From: Conidiobolus incongruus B7586
Taxonomy: Eukaryota; Entomophthoromycota; Entomophthoromycetes; Entomophthorales; Conidiobolaceae
Assembly: GCA_000697335.1 (NCBI GenBank)
Contig: JNEM01012570.1
Span: 1 to 17,372 of the forward strand
Length of the DNA: 17,372 bases
Reading direction: 5' to 3'
Shown: positions 1 through 11,270 of the stretch, in pieces
Layout of the letters: each line of letters opens with the position of its first letter
Position numbering within the stretch: the stretch's first letter is position 1
Notes under the pieces: generated by a model
Database searches by the model: none
Told to the model about the DNA's origin: nothing
The model's input: the letters and a program-made list of their open reading frames with translations, nothing else
Program-made: the position numbers and the translations under genes

Positions 1-939
1 TTTTAAAATCAAAATATTTTAATAAAAAAATAATTAAAATTGAATATATATATAGTTTGAAAATATTTATTTTCCTATATATTATATATATAATCTTTCA
101 AAATGATAATATGTTTGAAAGATCAGAAATTAAAAAATTTTCCATTTCTTAATTTCTATACTAATATTTTCAAAATTAGGTAAATTTTTAATAAAAATTG
201 AATTATTTTAATATTGATTCCAATTTTTAAACATTAATATCAGTTTTTTTATCAACTCATAATAACGAAGCTATAGATCATATATTTTAAATTATCTTGA
301 TATGAATCAATTTGAATATATAAATATAATATTAATAATTGAATATTTAAAGAATTGAAATAATTTCATTACCCATTAATATGTAGTGAAATGATAATTC
401 ATCAAATGTACGAGTCTAAATAATTAAAATTAAAATTTTAAAAAATTCATAACATGATATAGCATAGGTTTCAAAAACAACCAAAATGAGTATGGAGTTG
501 ATATATGATCTTAATATAAAGGATCCAATATTGAATTTAATCACTTTAAATCCTTGCACAGGAATCATTCATTATATAATTGCGATATAATCAACAATAA
601 ATAGTATCATATTTGATATACTTCGATTATATTAGTATTTGAATATAAATTTTGCAAATTATAAATTAAATAGATTGTTGTGATTTAAGATAAATCATAC
701 AATATTATTTACAAAAATTTTTGATCATTTTATCAAATGATTAGATAATCAAAAAATGATAAGTATAAATCCCACAAATTTCATTGGATTGGATCTATTT
801 TAAATATATATTATTAATGGTAATAATTGAAACTATTAAACACCTAAAATAACTGATTGATTAATTAAAGTTTAATCAATTTTAAAATAATTAAAGAAAA
901 TTAATTATTAAGACGAATTATTAATTAGATAAAATCAAT
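1..939. other. AT-rich spacer upstream of NDUFS4
   Basis: I see no convincing gene, RNA gene or mobile element here. The stretch is mostly A and T with frequent stops in all frames. The last 60 bases before the NDUFS4 start are A-rich and should hold its promoter and 5' leader, but no single element can be named. A few CpG dinucleotides remain, unlike the right end of the window. Confidence 0.6.
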
Positions 940-1419
940 ATGTTGCGTTTAACTTCTACTGCCACTCCTATCAGATTAATTGCCAATAATTTCGCTAGAG
1001 CTTACTCTTCCAGTACCATTCAAGTTCCTGCTAAGCGTCCTACCGACGAAGTCGTTCAAGCCGATATTGTGAGTGCAGCTCCAGAAGAATTAAAATTGCG
1101 TACTGTCCGTATCTTCCAACCCACCCGCAATGTGATGCAAAGTGGTGTAAATGCAACCCGCAAATGGCGTTTAGATTTCGATATTTTAGAGGGAAGTGCC
1201 CGCTGGGAGAATCCCTTAATGGGATGGGCCTCCACTAGCGACGCTGTCCAAGGTCTTAGAATGAATTTTAAGACTAAAGAAGAGGCTATTCTCTTCGCTG
1301 AAAAGCAAGGTTGGAACTACTATGTTCAAGAACCTCGCCAACCTAAATTTCGTAAAAAGTTATACGCCGATAATTATAAGCACTCCTATGGTCCTTTGAA
1401 AATTCACCACACCAAATAA
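940..1419 (+). CDS. NDUFS4: NADH:ubiquinone oxidoreductase subunit NDUFS4 (18 kDa, complex I)
   Basis: This nuclear-encoded accessory subunit of mitochondrial complex I sits at the peripheral arm near the NADH-oxidising module and helps its assembly and stability. The 159-aa protein is complete in one exon. Residues 1-22 form a basic, acid-free presequence (MLRLTSTATPIRL...), and R20-A-Y22 before a serine run fits an R-3 cleavage site of the matrix processing peptidase. The family core follows: TVRIFQPTRNVMQSG (55-69), KWRLDF (75-80), RWENPLMGWASTSD (88-101) and TKEEAILFAEKQGWNY (112-127). The C-terminus is basic and variable, as usual. The length is normal for fungal members. The start is the first ATG of the frame, preceded by an A-rich leader. 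Codons are richer in GC than the flanks, consistent with good expression. It ends in TAA and faces MIOS tail to tail. Confidence 0.97.
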   Translation: MLRLTSTATPIRLIANNFARAYSSSTIQVPAKRPTDEVVQADIVSAAPEELKLRTVRIFQPTRNVMQSGVNATRKWRLDFDILEGSARWENPLMGWASTSDAVQGLRMNFKTKEEAILFAEKQGWNYYVQEPRQPKFRKKLYADNYKHSYGPLKIHHTK

Positions 1420-2208
1420 TTTGGCGATTGGGCTTTAATGATTTCAAAATTAAAAAGAATTAAGTTAAATTGTTAATTACTACTAATTTTTATACAATTA
1501 ATATTTTTTTATTAACTTAGTAATTTAGTTAAGCTAAATATTTTCAAGGCTATCAACTTGATTTAATTATATATTAACTTTACAAATAAGAAAACAAGCA
1601 ATATTAATTAATACAAGCATAAAAACTGGTTATACTCTTTGATAATCAAAATCAGACACTATATATGGAGGTCTAAAATTCAATTTAAATCATAATATTT
1701 TTGTTTATTGATTCAATATTATCTCAGTTTTATTTATATTGATAGAAGGAAAAAATATCATAAAAACATATTTTAATATTAATGCTGATACCGATAATAT
1801 CGACAAATTACGCAGTTATTTTTCAAACTATATTGAAATAATTCGATAGTATACATATAATTAATAATCATTAAATCCCACTATTTTCTTAAATCTTATA
1901 TAAAACCTCTTTATATTAAATGTAATATCGAATTAATTTAACTAAAATATTATTTCATCAAATATAGACAATTTATTGACGAAATTACATATTATATGAT
2001 CATCAATAAAAGAAAGCTGGTTGCATTTTTCTATATAAATGATCGATTTATTAATAAATTAAAATGAAATTTTAAATATTGATCATGATTAACTGAGGAA
2101 AGTGACTAGTTCAATATGGAAATGGTGATTCAACGAAGTCTATAGCCATATTGAAATCAACTTATTATCTTATATGAAAATCAAGTACATTATATTGTTG
2201 AATATAAA
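1420..2208. other. Spacer between convergent NDUFS4 and MIOS
   Basis: This spacer must contain the 3' ends of both flanking transcripts. It is AT-rich and I see no open frame of note. The one clear structure is an inverted repeat at 2110-2155, listed separately. Confidence 0.6.
2110..2155. repeat. Inverted repeat, possible 3' UTR hairpin
   Basis: Two perfect 10-base arms, TTCAATATGG at 2110-2119 and CCATATTGAA at 2146-2155, flank a 26-base loop. The structure begins about 54 bases past the MIOS stop codon, so it probably lies in the MIOS 3' UTR or near its poly(A) site. Function is unknown. Confidence 0.4.
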
Positions 2209-5200
2209 TTATCTCCTTTTACAAAAGCATCCACAGTCACTTACAGGACATTGATTGTGAAGTTTAAACCAATCCAATAAATGGTCGGAGTGGCCGCCAT
2301 GACGGCAAGTTTGACACCAACTAAACCAACCTGACTCGCCAAGTGGTAGTAGACAAAGGCAGCAGTTGGGCAGCGGCTTCTTACAGTGAGGACACACCGT
2401 ACTCTTAATGACTTGAGCGCCAGATGCCGATGGAGGATTAGGTGTTGTAGGAGTGTGACCCTTCTTCGATTTGATACCCAATTGATGCTGATTGGGATTA
2501 GTCTGCTGTTGAATTAGTGGATGGTTGCAGAAATTACATCTCACAACGATCTGAGGCTGGACCAGGGGTTCCGAGCTTACTACGGTTTTAGAACTACGTT
2601 TCGCCCTCTCAATATCCAACTTTACCCTGAGTCGGAACATACCCCAACAGTCCAAAAGTTTCCTGTACTCCATAGTCCAGTTGTTTACGCGGGGACTGTC
2701 GCGGAATACTTTGTTGTGACTCGGTACTAAACTGGTTAACAGACTTACAGTTTGAATATCGCCGGTAGCGTCCAAGTAATCCTGAAGAACTTCAATGCCT
2801 TTGGATGAGTTGATACCCGTGATGAGTAGTTGATTGATGGCACCGATTGGAGCTTGCTCGACTAGATTCTTTAGCCAGTAAGCTACTTCCAAATCACTTA
2901 GCCATATGATCACAATTTGTAATTTGTTGACAAATGGCAGATTGGGGATACTGAGTATCGAGGTCCACTGTCTTGAAATAGAATAAGTAAAGAGTGCGAG
3001 GAGGTAGGGATCATTTAATTGATCCATCAGTTTGCGGCATCCTTCAATCCACAGAGAGTCTTGGGGGTTGGCATTGGTCAATGTGAGAGATATCAGTTGA
3101 AGCCTTTCAACTAATGCAATTTATTAATTAAATATTAATGATGACTGATGACGAGTATTTTGTGTTACCACCAGAATTCTTCAATACTCTCAATCCTCTA
3201 TCAAAATTAATTAGTGCAAACCCTAAGAAACTGGCTAATTCGTAACGTTTTAAAGTTTCCAACCTAGATATTGTCACATTTAATATTTAGATAATTGCTA
3301 AAAACATATTCAAATTACTTCAAGATTTCTTTTTCTACCTGAGCCACATCTATCAAAGAACTCCAATTACTAGACACTTGAGTAGTATCGATCTCCTTCT
3401 TGGGGAAGCAGTTGTACCACTCCATCACCACTCTCCTGATCTCAGTCTTCATAGCGATTGGGTTGGCATTGGTGCCAGATGCCGGTTGTTTGGTATTAGA
3501 CCTGTCGATATGACTACTGGCGCTCTTGCGCATCTGGTATCCGTCCATATGGTTGAGCTGCATATTGTAGTGCGACAAATGATGATCCGAAGTGGACGCT
3601 TGACTCATTTCGATAGCAACCGACGCTGTAGAAGGATTGCCCGAGAAGGATTGGAATCTGGGTAGTGACGTATTAGCTTGGGATGGTGAGGGATATCTCG
3701 AGAAGAACACTTTCTCAGGCTCTACCAATAAATTCCACAAGCTTTGGTAATTGATCTCCACGCCAGATACTTTGCTTTTGCCGTCTTGGTAGCATCGCTC
3801 TGTGCGTTGCACCCATTCCCACACTTCCCGAAGTTCCGGATTATTGATCACGAGACCGATATTGAAGCGGGGATCGGTGTGATAACCGGCTTGGGATCGG
3901 TGCAGCATGACTTCGGAGATATCCGGTTCAAAGTCGCTGGGGTCGTGATGGATCATAGCAAGATTTTTGACATGGGGTTGGTTCGTTTTAATAGGCTGGT
4001 GATAGCTTTGAATAATATTGGAGCTGATGGGGACAGATTGCTTGCGGTGAAATAGGGCAGCCTGGGGATCTGGTGTAAGGGGAATGGCAACGGATTTCTT
4101 TCTTTGAGCACGCGTTCGAGCACTGGCTTGTACTTGGTTAGGGTGTGATTCGAACACTGTGTCAGCACTGAATTTCAAGCCCTGTTGGGATGCTTGAGAG
4201 TTTGTAGGAGGTTGTATAGGTACTGATGGCGGCGATATGGTAGTAAATAGAGCAACGTGATTTGGTGCTTGAATGGCTAATCCACAATTTGGAGCCCAAC
4301 TAAAACAAGGTGCATTGATAGCCTTGACTAGTTTCAAATTGCCACCTTCTCCTCCAAACACGACAAGCTCACTTCCAGAAAGATTACCTCTAGCACTAGG
4401 ATCCTGAATAGGTACCCAGCAGACAGCATTCACATCAGGAATATCCAACTCAAGAGTTCGCTCCAAAATCATCACTTCATCTTGGAAGCTACTGGATCTG
4501 CCATTCTCATTAATAGAAAGTAAAGACTTGTGCATAGATTTATCTTCACTCCAAACAATCAAATTCAAATCAAACACCTTCATATTGTGAGCATCTCTAT
4601 TAAGTGCAACTAATCGATCCTTACGAATGGGACAATAACTCAATTGAGCGGCATCCAACTTACACTCCCAATGAAAACTAAAAACTGGATCCGGCCCCAT
4701 TTTACGATCGTCCCAAATTTTGATCAAATTATCATCGCCGAAGGACATGAGCGTATGGTGATGGAAGGGATTCGACTGGACACAGTACACCGATTTCGTC
4801 GCGAACGATTGGGACGATCCCGACGTGTGATTGTCCCTCAAATCGTGGCGTCGAATCATCTTTCTGTACGGAGATCCAGACCACAGCTGGTGCGGCTGGT
4901 GGGGGATCCAAGCGACAGATACCACTTGGTCATTTGTCAGACTCGAGTGTATCGGACTGAGTTCGGATGGATGGCCGTGTAGACTGACATCCCAGATCAA
5001 CAGCGAGTTATCGGTTCTGCTGCGATCAAAACCTCCAGCGAGTAGATTGGGCGTTAGGGATGAAAAGTGTAGCTGGTGGCATATACGACTGCTTCTGGGA
5101 TTCAGGACAGGCAAGGGAGGTGCGACAACTTCAGTGGGTGATAGTAGTGGAGGGGTGGGGAATGGAGGGTGGAGATTCAAAGGCCTAGGCATTGGCAACT

Positions 5201-5572
5201 GAGGCAAATTTATCAGATCTAATTTCCCACTCGTATGTGCTAGAGCTATCAGGTTGGGAGTATTAGGGTTTGGAGACCAGTCAAAAGACTATATTATGTG
5301 AACTATATTTTTCAAATTGGTGATCAAAATTATTTACCTTGATAGGATTCGGTTCCGAATGCATACCAATTAGTTGAAATTTGCCAATTTGATCTGCGTT
5401 TCCATTAGATCTCTAGATTAACAGCCATTAACTCACAAATCAATAAAAAATAATAAATATTTACATTGGGAGGGTTAATATATTCATAAAGTCTAATTCC
5501 ATTCGTCTCACCCACCAAACACTGAGTTCTATGGGAACCATGAGGTGACCAAATAATTTGAGGAAAACTCAT
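2209..5572 (-). CDS. MIOS: GATOR2 (SEACAT) subunit MIOS/Sea4, WD40 plus C-terminal zinc domain
   Basis: The product is a core subunit of GATOR2, which acts at the vacuole or lysosome surface and opposes GATOR1 so that amino acids can activate TORC1. Exons, 5' to 3': 5572-5465, 5412-5338, 5288-3319, 3263-3169 and 3110-2209. Introns are 49-58 bp with GT..TAG ends, and the joined frame gives 1049 aa (human about 875, yeast Sea4 about 1040). Residues 1 to about 400 form the WD40 propeller, with LAGGFDRSRTDNSLLIWD (144-161) and a repeat ending IKIWD (about 250-254). A helical region follows. The C-terminal zinc module has CNFC (941-944), CPHC (989-992), CCLC (999-1002), WCQTCRHGGH (1014-1023) and CPVSDCGCFC (1037-1046), nearly identical in layout to animal MIOS. 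A proline-rich insert lies at about 89-126. Exon 3 is markedly GC-richer than the rest of the window. The short exon 4 links the WD40 part to the zinc part, so this is one gene and not two. Confidence 0.93.
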
Positions 5573-5860
5573 ATTTTAATAAATACTATATAATAATCTC
5601 TATGATTATAGTATAAAATTATTTTTAAAAAATCAATAATAATTATTTCTTATATCATTTGAAGTGACCGTTTTTACCAATTTATTTTAAATCTTTTTAG
5701 TGTGGGATTTCCAAAATGTGGGATAAATTAAATCAAATTATTTAAATATAATTGGAATTAAGGAATTCATAGAATATTAAGATAAAAAATATTAGAATAA
5801 TTTATTTATTACACTTAAGTTAATAAAACATAACTAACAATTAACAGTCTGGCCCAATAA
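5573..5860 (-). promoter_or_regulatory. MIOS upstream region and RAD50 3' flank, with a repeated octamer
   Basis: These 288 bases separate the RAD50 stop from the MIOS start, both on the minus strand, so they should hold the RAD50 poly(A) site and the MIOS promoter. The octamer TGTGGGAT occurs twice on the plus strand, at 5701-5708 and 5717-5724, 16 bases apart in the same orientation. This could be a binding site for a regulator, but no known factor is claimed. Confidence 0.35.
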
Positions 5861-8632
5861 TTATAAAGATTCGATAGGAAATTTTTCAATTTCTGACAAT
5901 TGTCTAAATTACCATTAATATAGATCATTAATCACATAATTTAAAAAACTTACCCAACTTTCTTTATCCTAAAAAAATGTTCAGCAAAACTAGATTTTCC
6001 AAACATTGAGGTGAACATCTCATCATGAGTAATTACTATAAGTTGGAAATTCTTTTGGGATTGGCGTGATTCAATAATACTAAATTGTCAGAATAAATAA
6101 GAGGATCAAATAATAAACATATAATTTACTTTTTGAGACTTTGCGCTAAAGCTTGAATATTGTCATAATCCAAATTCGTGGTAGGTTCGTCAAGTGCTAA
6201 AATTCCACACTTGGAACTGAAAGCATCCGCCAACGCGAGTCGAATAATGATGGAGGCGAGGACTTTTTGACCCGCACTGCATCTTCCTCTCATATCGAGT
6301 TCTAAGTCGCCTTTAACCATTACAACCTAAGGAATCAATTAATTAAATAATATTAAAAATTGAACTGATACATACTCTGTAATTGTATGAACGATTAGCT
6401 GCATTCGTCTCCAAATTAGTTTTAATTTCAATAGTATCAATATCTGAAATAAATTCATTAATATATTATAATAAAATTTATTCAATTGTGATTACCTGTT
6501 CCTTGATAAGTATTAGCCCAAAGCTCTCGAATAATTTTATTAATTTCTTCCATTTTTCGGGTGTGATATTTCACAATTGATCTGAATCAAAGTTTAATAA
6601 ATAGTGAAATTGAATAATGAGTTATATTTACGCATCTAAATTTTTAATATAGAGGTCGAGATCGTGATTGATCATTGCTAAACTCTAAATAAAATTAATA
6701 AACAATTCTAATAATGGTAAATATACAATTACCTCAACTAATACGCATTGCTGATTACATTTCTCAATTGATGACTTGTAGTCAGTTGCCAATTGGGTTT
6801 GATTACGATCGATTTCTTCCACTAGTTGAGTAATTTGTCCCATTAGAATAGCTCTCTAATCATATTAAATAAGTCATTGATTATTAAACTATAATCTTAT
6901 AATTACCTTATCCATCAACTGATTCAGCTTCTGACTCGCTTCCATCATCTCACTTTGAATGGATTCTATATGAATTTCACCCAATTTACACTCTTTTTCC
7001 CTAATTTTCGCATCCAAATCATCTCTCTCTCTGATAAATTTGATACGATCTAAATTGTCCTGCAGATTCTTTTTCACTCTACTCATCGACGATAGCAAAT
7101 TCTCAAGTTCGTTGATTTTGGTTTGGTTCGATTTAAACTCTTGCTCTAGTTCTTTCAGTTTGAGTTCGATATCTTCAATTTGTTGGGTGAATTGTTCGAT
7201 GGATTGGGAAATGTTGGATGCATCAATACTAATTAGAAAAATAAGTAAAATATATTGATATTATTAATGTTGTAATACCTGTTAATATCAGTTTCAATTG
7301 ATTGATACCTAGATTTGTGCCTATATAAACCCGACAATTTATGTTGTAAACGCTTTTCGCTCTCATCGTTCATTTTTTCCAACTCTCCAATCGAATTCTC
7401 CGTTTGTTTAATATCTAAATTCACTTCAGTTTGTCTTGAAGCTTGTCTCTCCATTGTAGTTTTTAAATTCTGAATTTCGGAAATCAAATTGGCTTCGGTT
7501 TCTTTTAATTTGGTCTGTTGTTTTAATTGGAGTTCGGTATAGTCGTAAGTCTGTTGGAGTCCTTTTAGAGAGTGCTCAGTTTCAGATATGGATATTTTGA
7601 GTTTTGTATGCTCTTCTTTCTGTTGGGAGATTTGGGATCTGAGCTCGGCACTAAATCAAAAAATCAATAAATATCACTAAATTAGAATATGCTAATTTAC
7701 CATTTGTGCTGAAGTTTCTTAAATTCGGATTGACTGCCTTGAGCATTGTCGACATGTTCATCCTTTGGCAATGAGTCAATTTCTGTTTGTATCTCTTTCA
7801 ATTTAGTCTGAAGCGAAATAATTTCTTCGACCTTTTGGTGTAAATTCTTTAATTTGGAATACTTTGCTTCGAGAGCTTCTAATTCTGAATTAAACTATTT
7901 AATTCATTAATATTTATGGATCCATCTTTATAAATATGAATTAAATTACTTCAACAGAGTCCTTCTTATTACGATCGTATTTGAGCTGATTCAATTTAAT
8001 TAGACTTTCCAACTCCTTCAACTGCACCATTTTAACATGATTCAATTCGTTGTAAAGTGGTAATAATTCTTTCATTCTAGATCTCTTCCTTTCAGTCTCT
8101 GAAATTTCCTTTTCTAAAATCTCAATTCTAGCATTTAAGGTAGTATTTTGAGATTTTATCTATATCTTATATTAGCAAAATTGTATTATATGTAAATAAT
8201 TATAATTATCACTCTATTTAAAAAGTTCCTAAAATCACTAGAATTATCGAATTTTCGATCGCAGAGGGGACATTCGTGATCGTAAGAAATAGATTCATCC
8301 GTGAAATGCGAATAAATTTCTAATTTGGATTTGAGAGTTGATATTTCCCTATAAAATAAATTAGTGCAAACCTCATAATATTATAATTAATCATTACTTA
8401 ATCTTCAATTCCCAACTCTCATTAATTTCGTTAAACAAATTTAAAAATTGATCAAATTCCGAAACTTCTAAAATTTTAGTATGTCTTTGGTTAAAATCCA
8501 ATTGCTTCTTGCTCAAATCTTTTTGTAATTTTTGTAATTGGGATTCTGCTAAGATTAAATTTTGGCTCTGTTCTTGACAACGTTTCTTTTGATTGGTTAG
8601 TTTTTCTTCGTGATAACTTCAAAGATGATAAG

Positions 8633-8668
<36 letters not shown>

Positions 8669-11061
8669 TTATGGATTAATTTACCTGACATTTTCGTTAA
8701 TATCCTGAGAAATAAAGTCAATATCGGTTTGAGAACCCCACTGATCTTGAAATTCAGGTCCATATTCTTTCATTCTAAAATCAAATTTTAATATGTTTCA
8801 AATAATTGTAATATAATTAAATTACAATTTTTCGATAAAACTCTCCAAACGATCTTTGTCCTTTTGCAAAATTTCCAATTTGGCTCTAGTCATTGCTACC
8901 GATTGATTCTGATTCAGAGTGGATGCCAACGATCCCATTTGATTTTCGTATTTATATAATTGATGATTTAAATCTAATTGATCTTTAGCTTCAAATTTTT
9001 GAAGATTATTCTTTAGCTCGATTAGTTCATCAGTCTATTCAAAATATTAACATACTGTATAAATAACTGATAAATAATTTGATTACTTTGACTTTGATTT
9101 GATCCATAATAGATTCCAAAGTAGTTGGATTTTCTTCAAATTGACTTAATTCATTTTGAATATTTTCTAATTCGTCTTCTTTATCAAACTATATGATGTG
9201 AATTGCTTAATCAATGAATTGATTAAATATTATATCAATTACTAATTTGAGACGGGTAGCTTCCAATTCGTATTTAATCTTGTTAATTTGATTTTTGAAT
9301 TCATTCAACTCGTCATTTAATTCTCGGATGGATTGCTTATTCTTAATCTAATTAAAAATAATAATATATAGTTATTCCATCAATAATAACAGTAGTATAT
9401 TTACTCTTTCATTGTCTAATTTATCTTGCTGATTTTCAATTAATTGAGAAATTACTTGATCGAAAGGTTCAGATCTCAATGAACCTGCTACTTGTAATTC
9501 ATCAAGAATACTTTCTACAAATTCTTCCATTTTTTTCTTCAAATTTTTCAAACTCTAAAATATCCCGATATTATAAATCTCATAGTAATATAATAAAATG
9601 ATCAAAATACCTCAAGCTTGGATTCATGTTTAGCCTTTTCTGAAATTTTAAGTATAAAATCTTCGTCCAATTTCTTTTTACGATATTCGATATTCTTTTC
9701 ATTGTTTTTTAATTCGATTTGTTCTAGTTTGTAACTATCTTCATCTTGTGTGTACTTGTGTAATTTTTTCTTGATTTCTTCTTCGGGTTCTAATAAAATT
9801 ATACAATAATGAGTTTAGTGTTGGATGTATATAGTGGGTATTGAAATTACCCGAAAGTTTAGTATAATTCGTTTCTATATTAGTGATATTGAGATTTAAT
9901 AAGGTTTTTTGCACCTTTAATTTATCGATTTCTTTTTCCAAAGAATTAGCTTCACAGATTAAAGCATTCAGTTTCTCGCATTTTCCCGTTAATTCGTTAA
10001 TTTGAGGATCGATTTCGTTAATAGCCGTCTGCTTTGAACCTCGATCCTCTTCCAGTTGGATTAAATGAGCTTCAATCTAATCATTAATTATTAGTTATTA
10101 TATTAAATATATATATGTATAATGTTGTAAAATACCTTTTCAGTTCTCTTCACTTCAGTCATTAAAAATTCTAATTTTTGTTGCTCATGCTGAGCTTCTA
10201 TGGTCTTTTCCCTTTTAATCGATTTCAAGGACTTTAAAGCAATAGTATACCTTTACATCAAATAATTAGCCAAAATTAAACATAAAACAACAGTATTTAT
10301 ATTACTTGGTTGCATCAAAAATTTCGTCAAATCTTTTTTTAATGCTTGCATTATCTGAAAACGGCCTAAAAAATATTAAAAATCAAGGTATGGCTTTAAA
10401 ATGATAAAGTGATTTTTACCAATTAGAATCTTCCTGATGACAAAAAATAACATGATCTAAAATGGGTTTAGATACGCCCAACTGAAGTGGGATATCTCGA
10501 TCCAAATCTGAGCACTTGCCAGAAATACTGATTTTCTAGAGAATCATTAACAAATAAAAAAAATATTTTAACTAGGTATGTTTACTTCGTTAGTCTCTGG
10601 ATTTACAGTTAATAGAGCGGATTCTAAAGTACGAAACGTAGCATTCACTTTCTTTTGAGTTACTTCCATTGATCTCGTGCAAACAATAGGGTCACCATTC
10701 ACATTTCGAAACTTTAATTTGACTTGACCTTTGACTATTGATCGATTGGTTAACTAAAAATATTATATTAGTGCTGGTCCAATATATCAAAATGTTAATT
10801 ACTTTTGGATCGTGAACAAATGCAGCACCCTTAGCATTTGGAGGAAATTCACCAGTTGTAATATATTTTAAACACTCGATAATAGTCTAAAAAATAGTAT
10901 TAAATAAAAACATAATTGATAAAACTTAAATTTATTACAGTTTTGCCAGTACCATTACAACCTACGATCATAGTTAAAGGAGTATAAAATTCGAGTTGAG
11001 TACCTACATCCGGATTAAAACTTCGAATTCCTTGAATACTTATTTTTTCTATTTTAGACAT
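5861..11061 (-). CDS. RAD50: DNA double-strand break repair ATPase RAD50 (26 exons, complete)
   Basis: RAD50 is the SMC-like ATPase of the Mre11-Rad50-Nbs1/Xrs2 complex, which tethers and processes DNA ends and activates Tel1/ATM in the nucleus. Splicing 26 exons keeps frame throughout and gives 1291 aa (yeast and human 1312). The N-terminal ATPase half has Walker A GCNGTGKT (34-41) and the Q-loop in FCHQEDSNW (156-164). A long Lys/Glu/Gln/Leu-rich coiled coil follows, broken by the zinc hook CPLC (675-678), where two molecules pair through Zn. After the second coil come the signature motif RCSAGQK (1185-1191), Walker B with D-loop [13 protein letters not shown] (1211-1223) and the H-loop ITHDE (1252-1256). 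All key residues are present, so the gene should be functional. The start ATG directly precedes the conserved [14 protein letters not shown]. The C-terminus ends about 37 residues after the H-loop. MIOS lies downstream on the same strand. Confidence 0.97.
5861..11061 (-). other. RAD50: Exon map of RAD50
   Basis: Exons in transcript order: 11061-10939, 10886-10803, 10753-10586, 10535-10420, 10365-10306, 10250-10136, 10076-9851, 9789-9611, 9554-9405, 9347-9243, 9188-9087, 9034-8826, 8774-8685, 8616-8398, 8348-8213, 8159-7950, 7894-7701, 7650-7279, 7228-6907, 6855-6733, 6684-6632, 6581-6496, 6443-6376, 6326-6130, 6079-5954, 5903-5861. They sum to 3876 nt. All 25 introns are 48-68 bp. Donors are mostly GTAA, with a few GTAT, GTAC-free variants and one GTGATA (intron 15). 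Acceptors are TAG except CAG in introns 21 and 22 and AAG in introns 5 and 13. Intron 1 begins directly after the Thr codon that ends Walker A. Junctions were chosen by frame and RAD50 conservation; coiled-coil junctions are slightly less certain than those in the ATPase ends. Confidence 0.88.
8638..8667. repeat. (AAT)n microsatellite in RAD50 intron 13
   Basis: About ten uninterrupted AAT units lie inside the 68-bp intron 13 (8617-8684), which is the longest RAD50 intron. The repeat accounts for the extra length. The same triplet recurs at 11217-11236 and in the coding region at 14565-14582. Confidence 0.9.
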
Positions 11062-11270
11062 TTTAAATAATTATTTGGTATTTTAGAATTTAAAGTTTAC
11101 ACAGTCTCTAGAATTTGATTTATTTAAAATCGTATTTGTTAAAATTTTATATTATGGGATTAATTCAGGTTAGGAGTTTAAAAATTTTTTGTTAAGGTTA
11201 GAGGGTTTGAATATATAATAATAATAATAATAATAAATTTTAATATAATTTAGACTTACAAAAAAATTCA
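11062..11270 (-). promoter_or_regulatory. RAD50 upstream region
   Basis: This AT-rich stretch lies just upstream of the RAD50 start and should hold its promoter. No TATA or other element stands out. It contains the AAT microsatellite at 11217-11236. Confidence 0.3.
11217..11236. repeat. (AAT)n microsatellite upstream of RAD50
   Basis: Six to seven perfect AAT units lie about 160 bases before the RAD50 start codon. Length variation here could change promoter spacing, but nothing in the sequence shows such an effect. Confidence 0.85.

Noticed and set aside
2521-2730. Plus-strand open frame of 69 codons opposite the MIOS zinc-domain exon
   Set aside because: The opposite strand carries the conserved Cys-rich module; this frame has no recognisable content.
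3378-5202. Several plus-strand open frames of 95-123 codons opposite MIOS exon 3
   Set aside because: They are antisense shadows of a GC-rich conserved coding exon and their translations show no domain.
2209-5572. Two separate genes, one WD40 and one zinc-ribbon
   Set aside because: A 95-nt exon (3263-3169) with clean GT..TAG introns on both sides joins them in frame and encodes the conserved link region, matching the MIOS/Sea4 order.
6383-7258. Plus-strand open frames of about 65-72 codons inside the RAD50 locus
   Set aside because: They run across RAD50 exons and introns on the opposite strand and are rich in Ser, Ile and Phe, as expected for antisense coiled-coil codons.
8491-8763. Minus-strand 90-codon frame crossing RAD50 intron 13
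   Set aside because: It reads through the AAT microsatellite and donor site in a frame other than that of RAD50; the spliced model explains the region fully.
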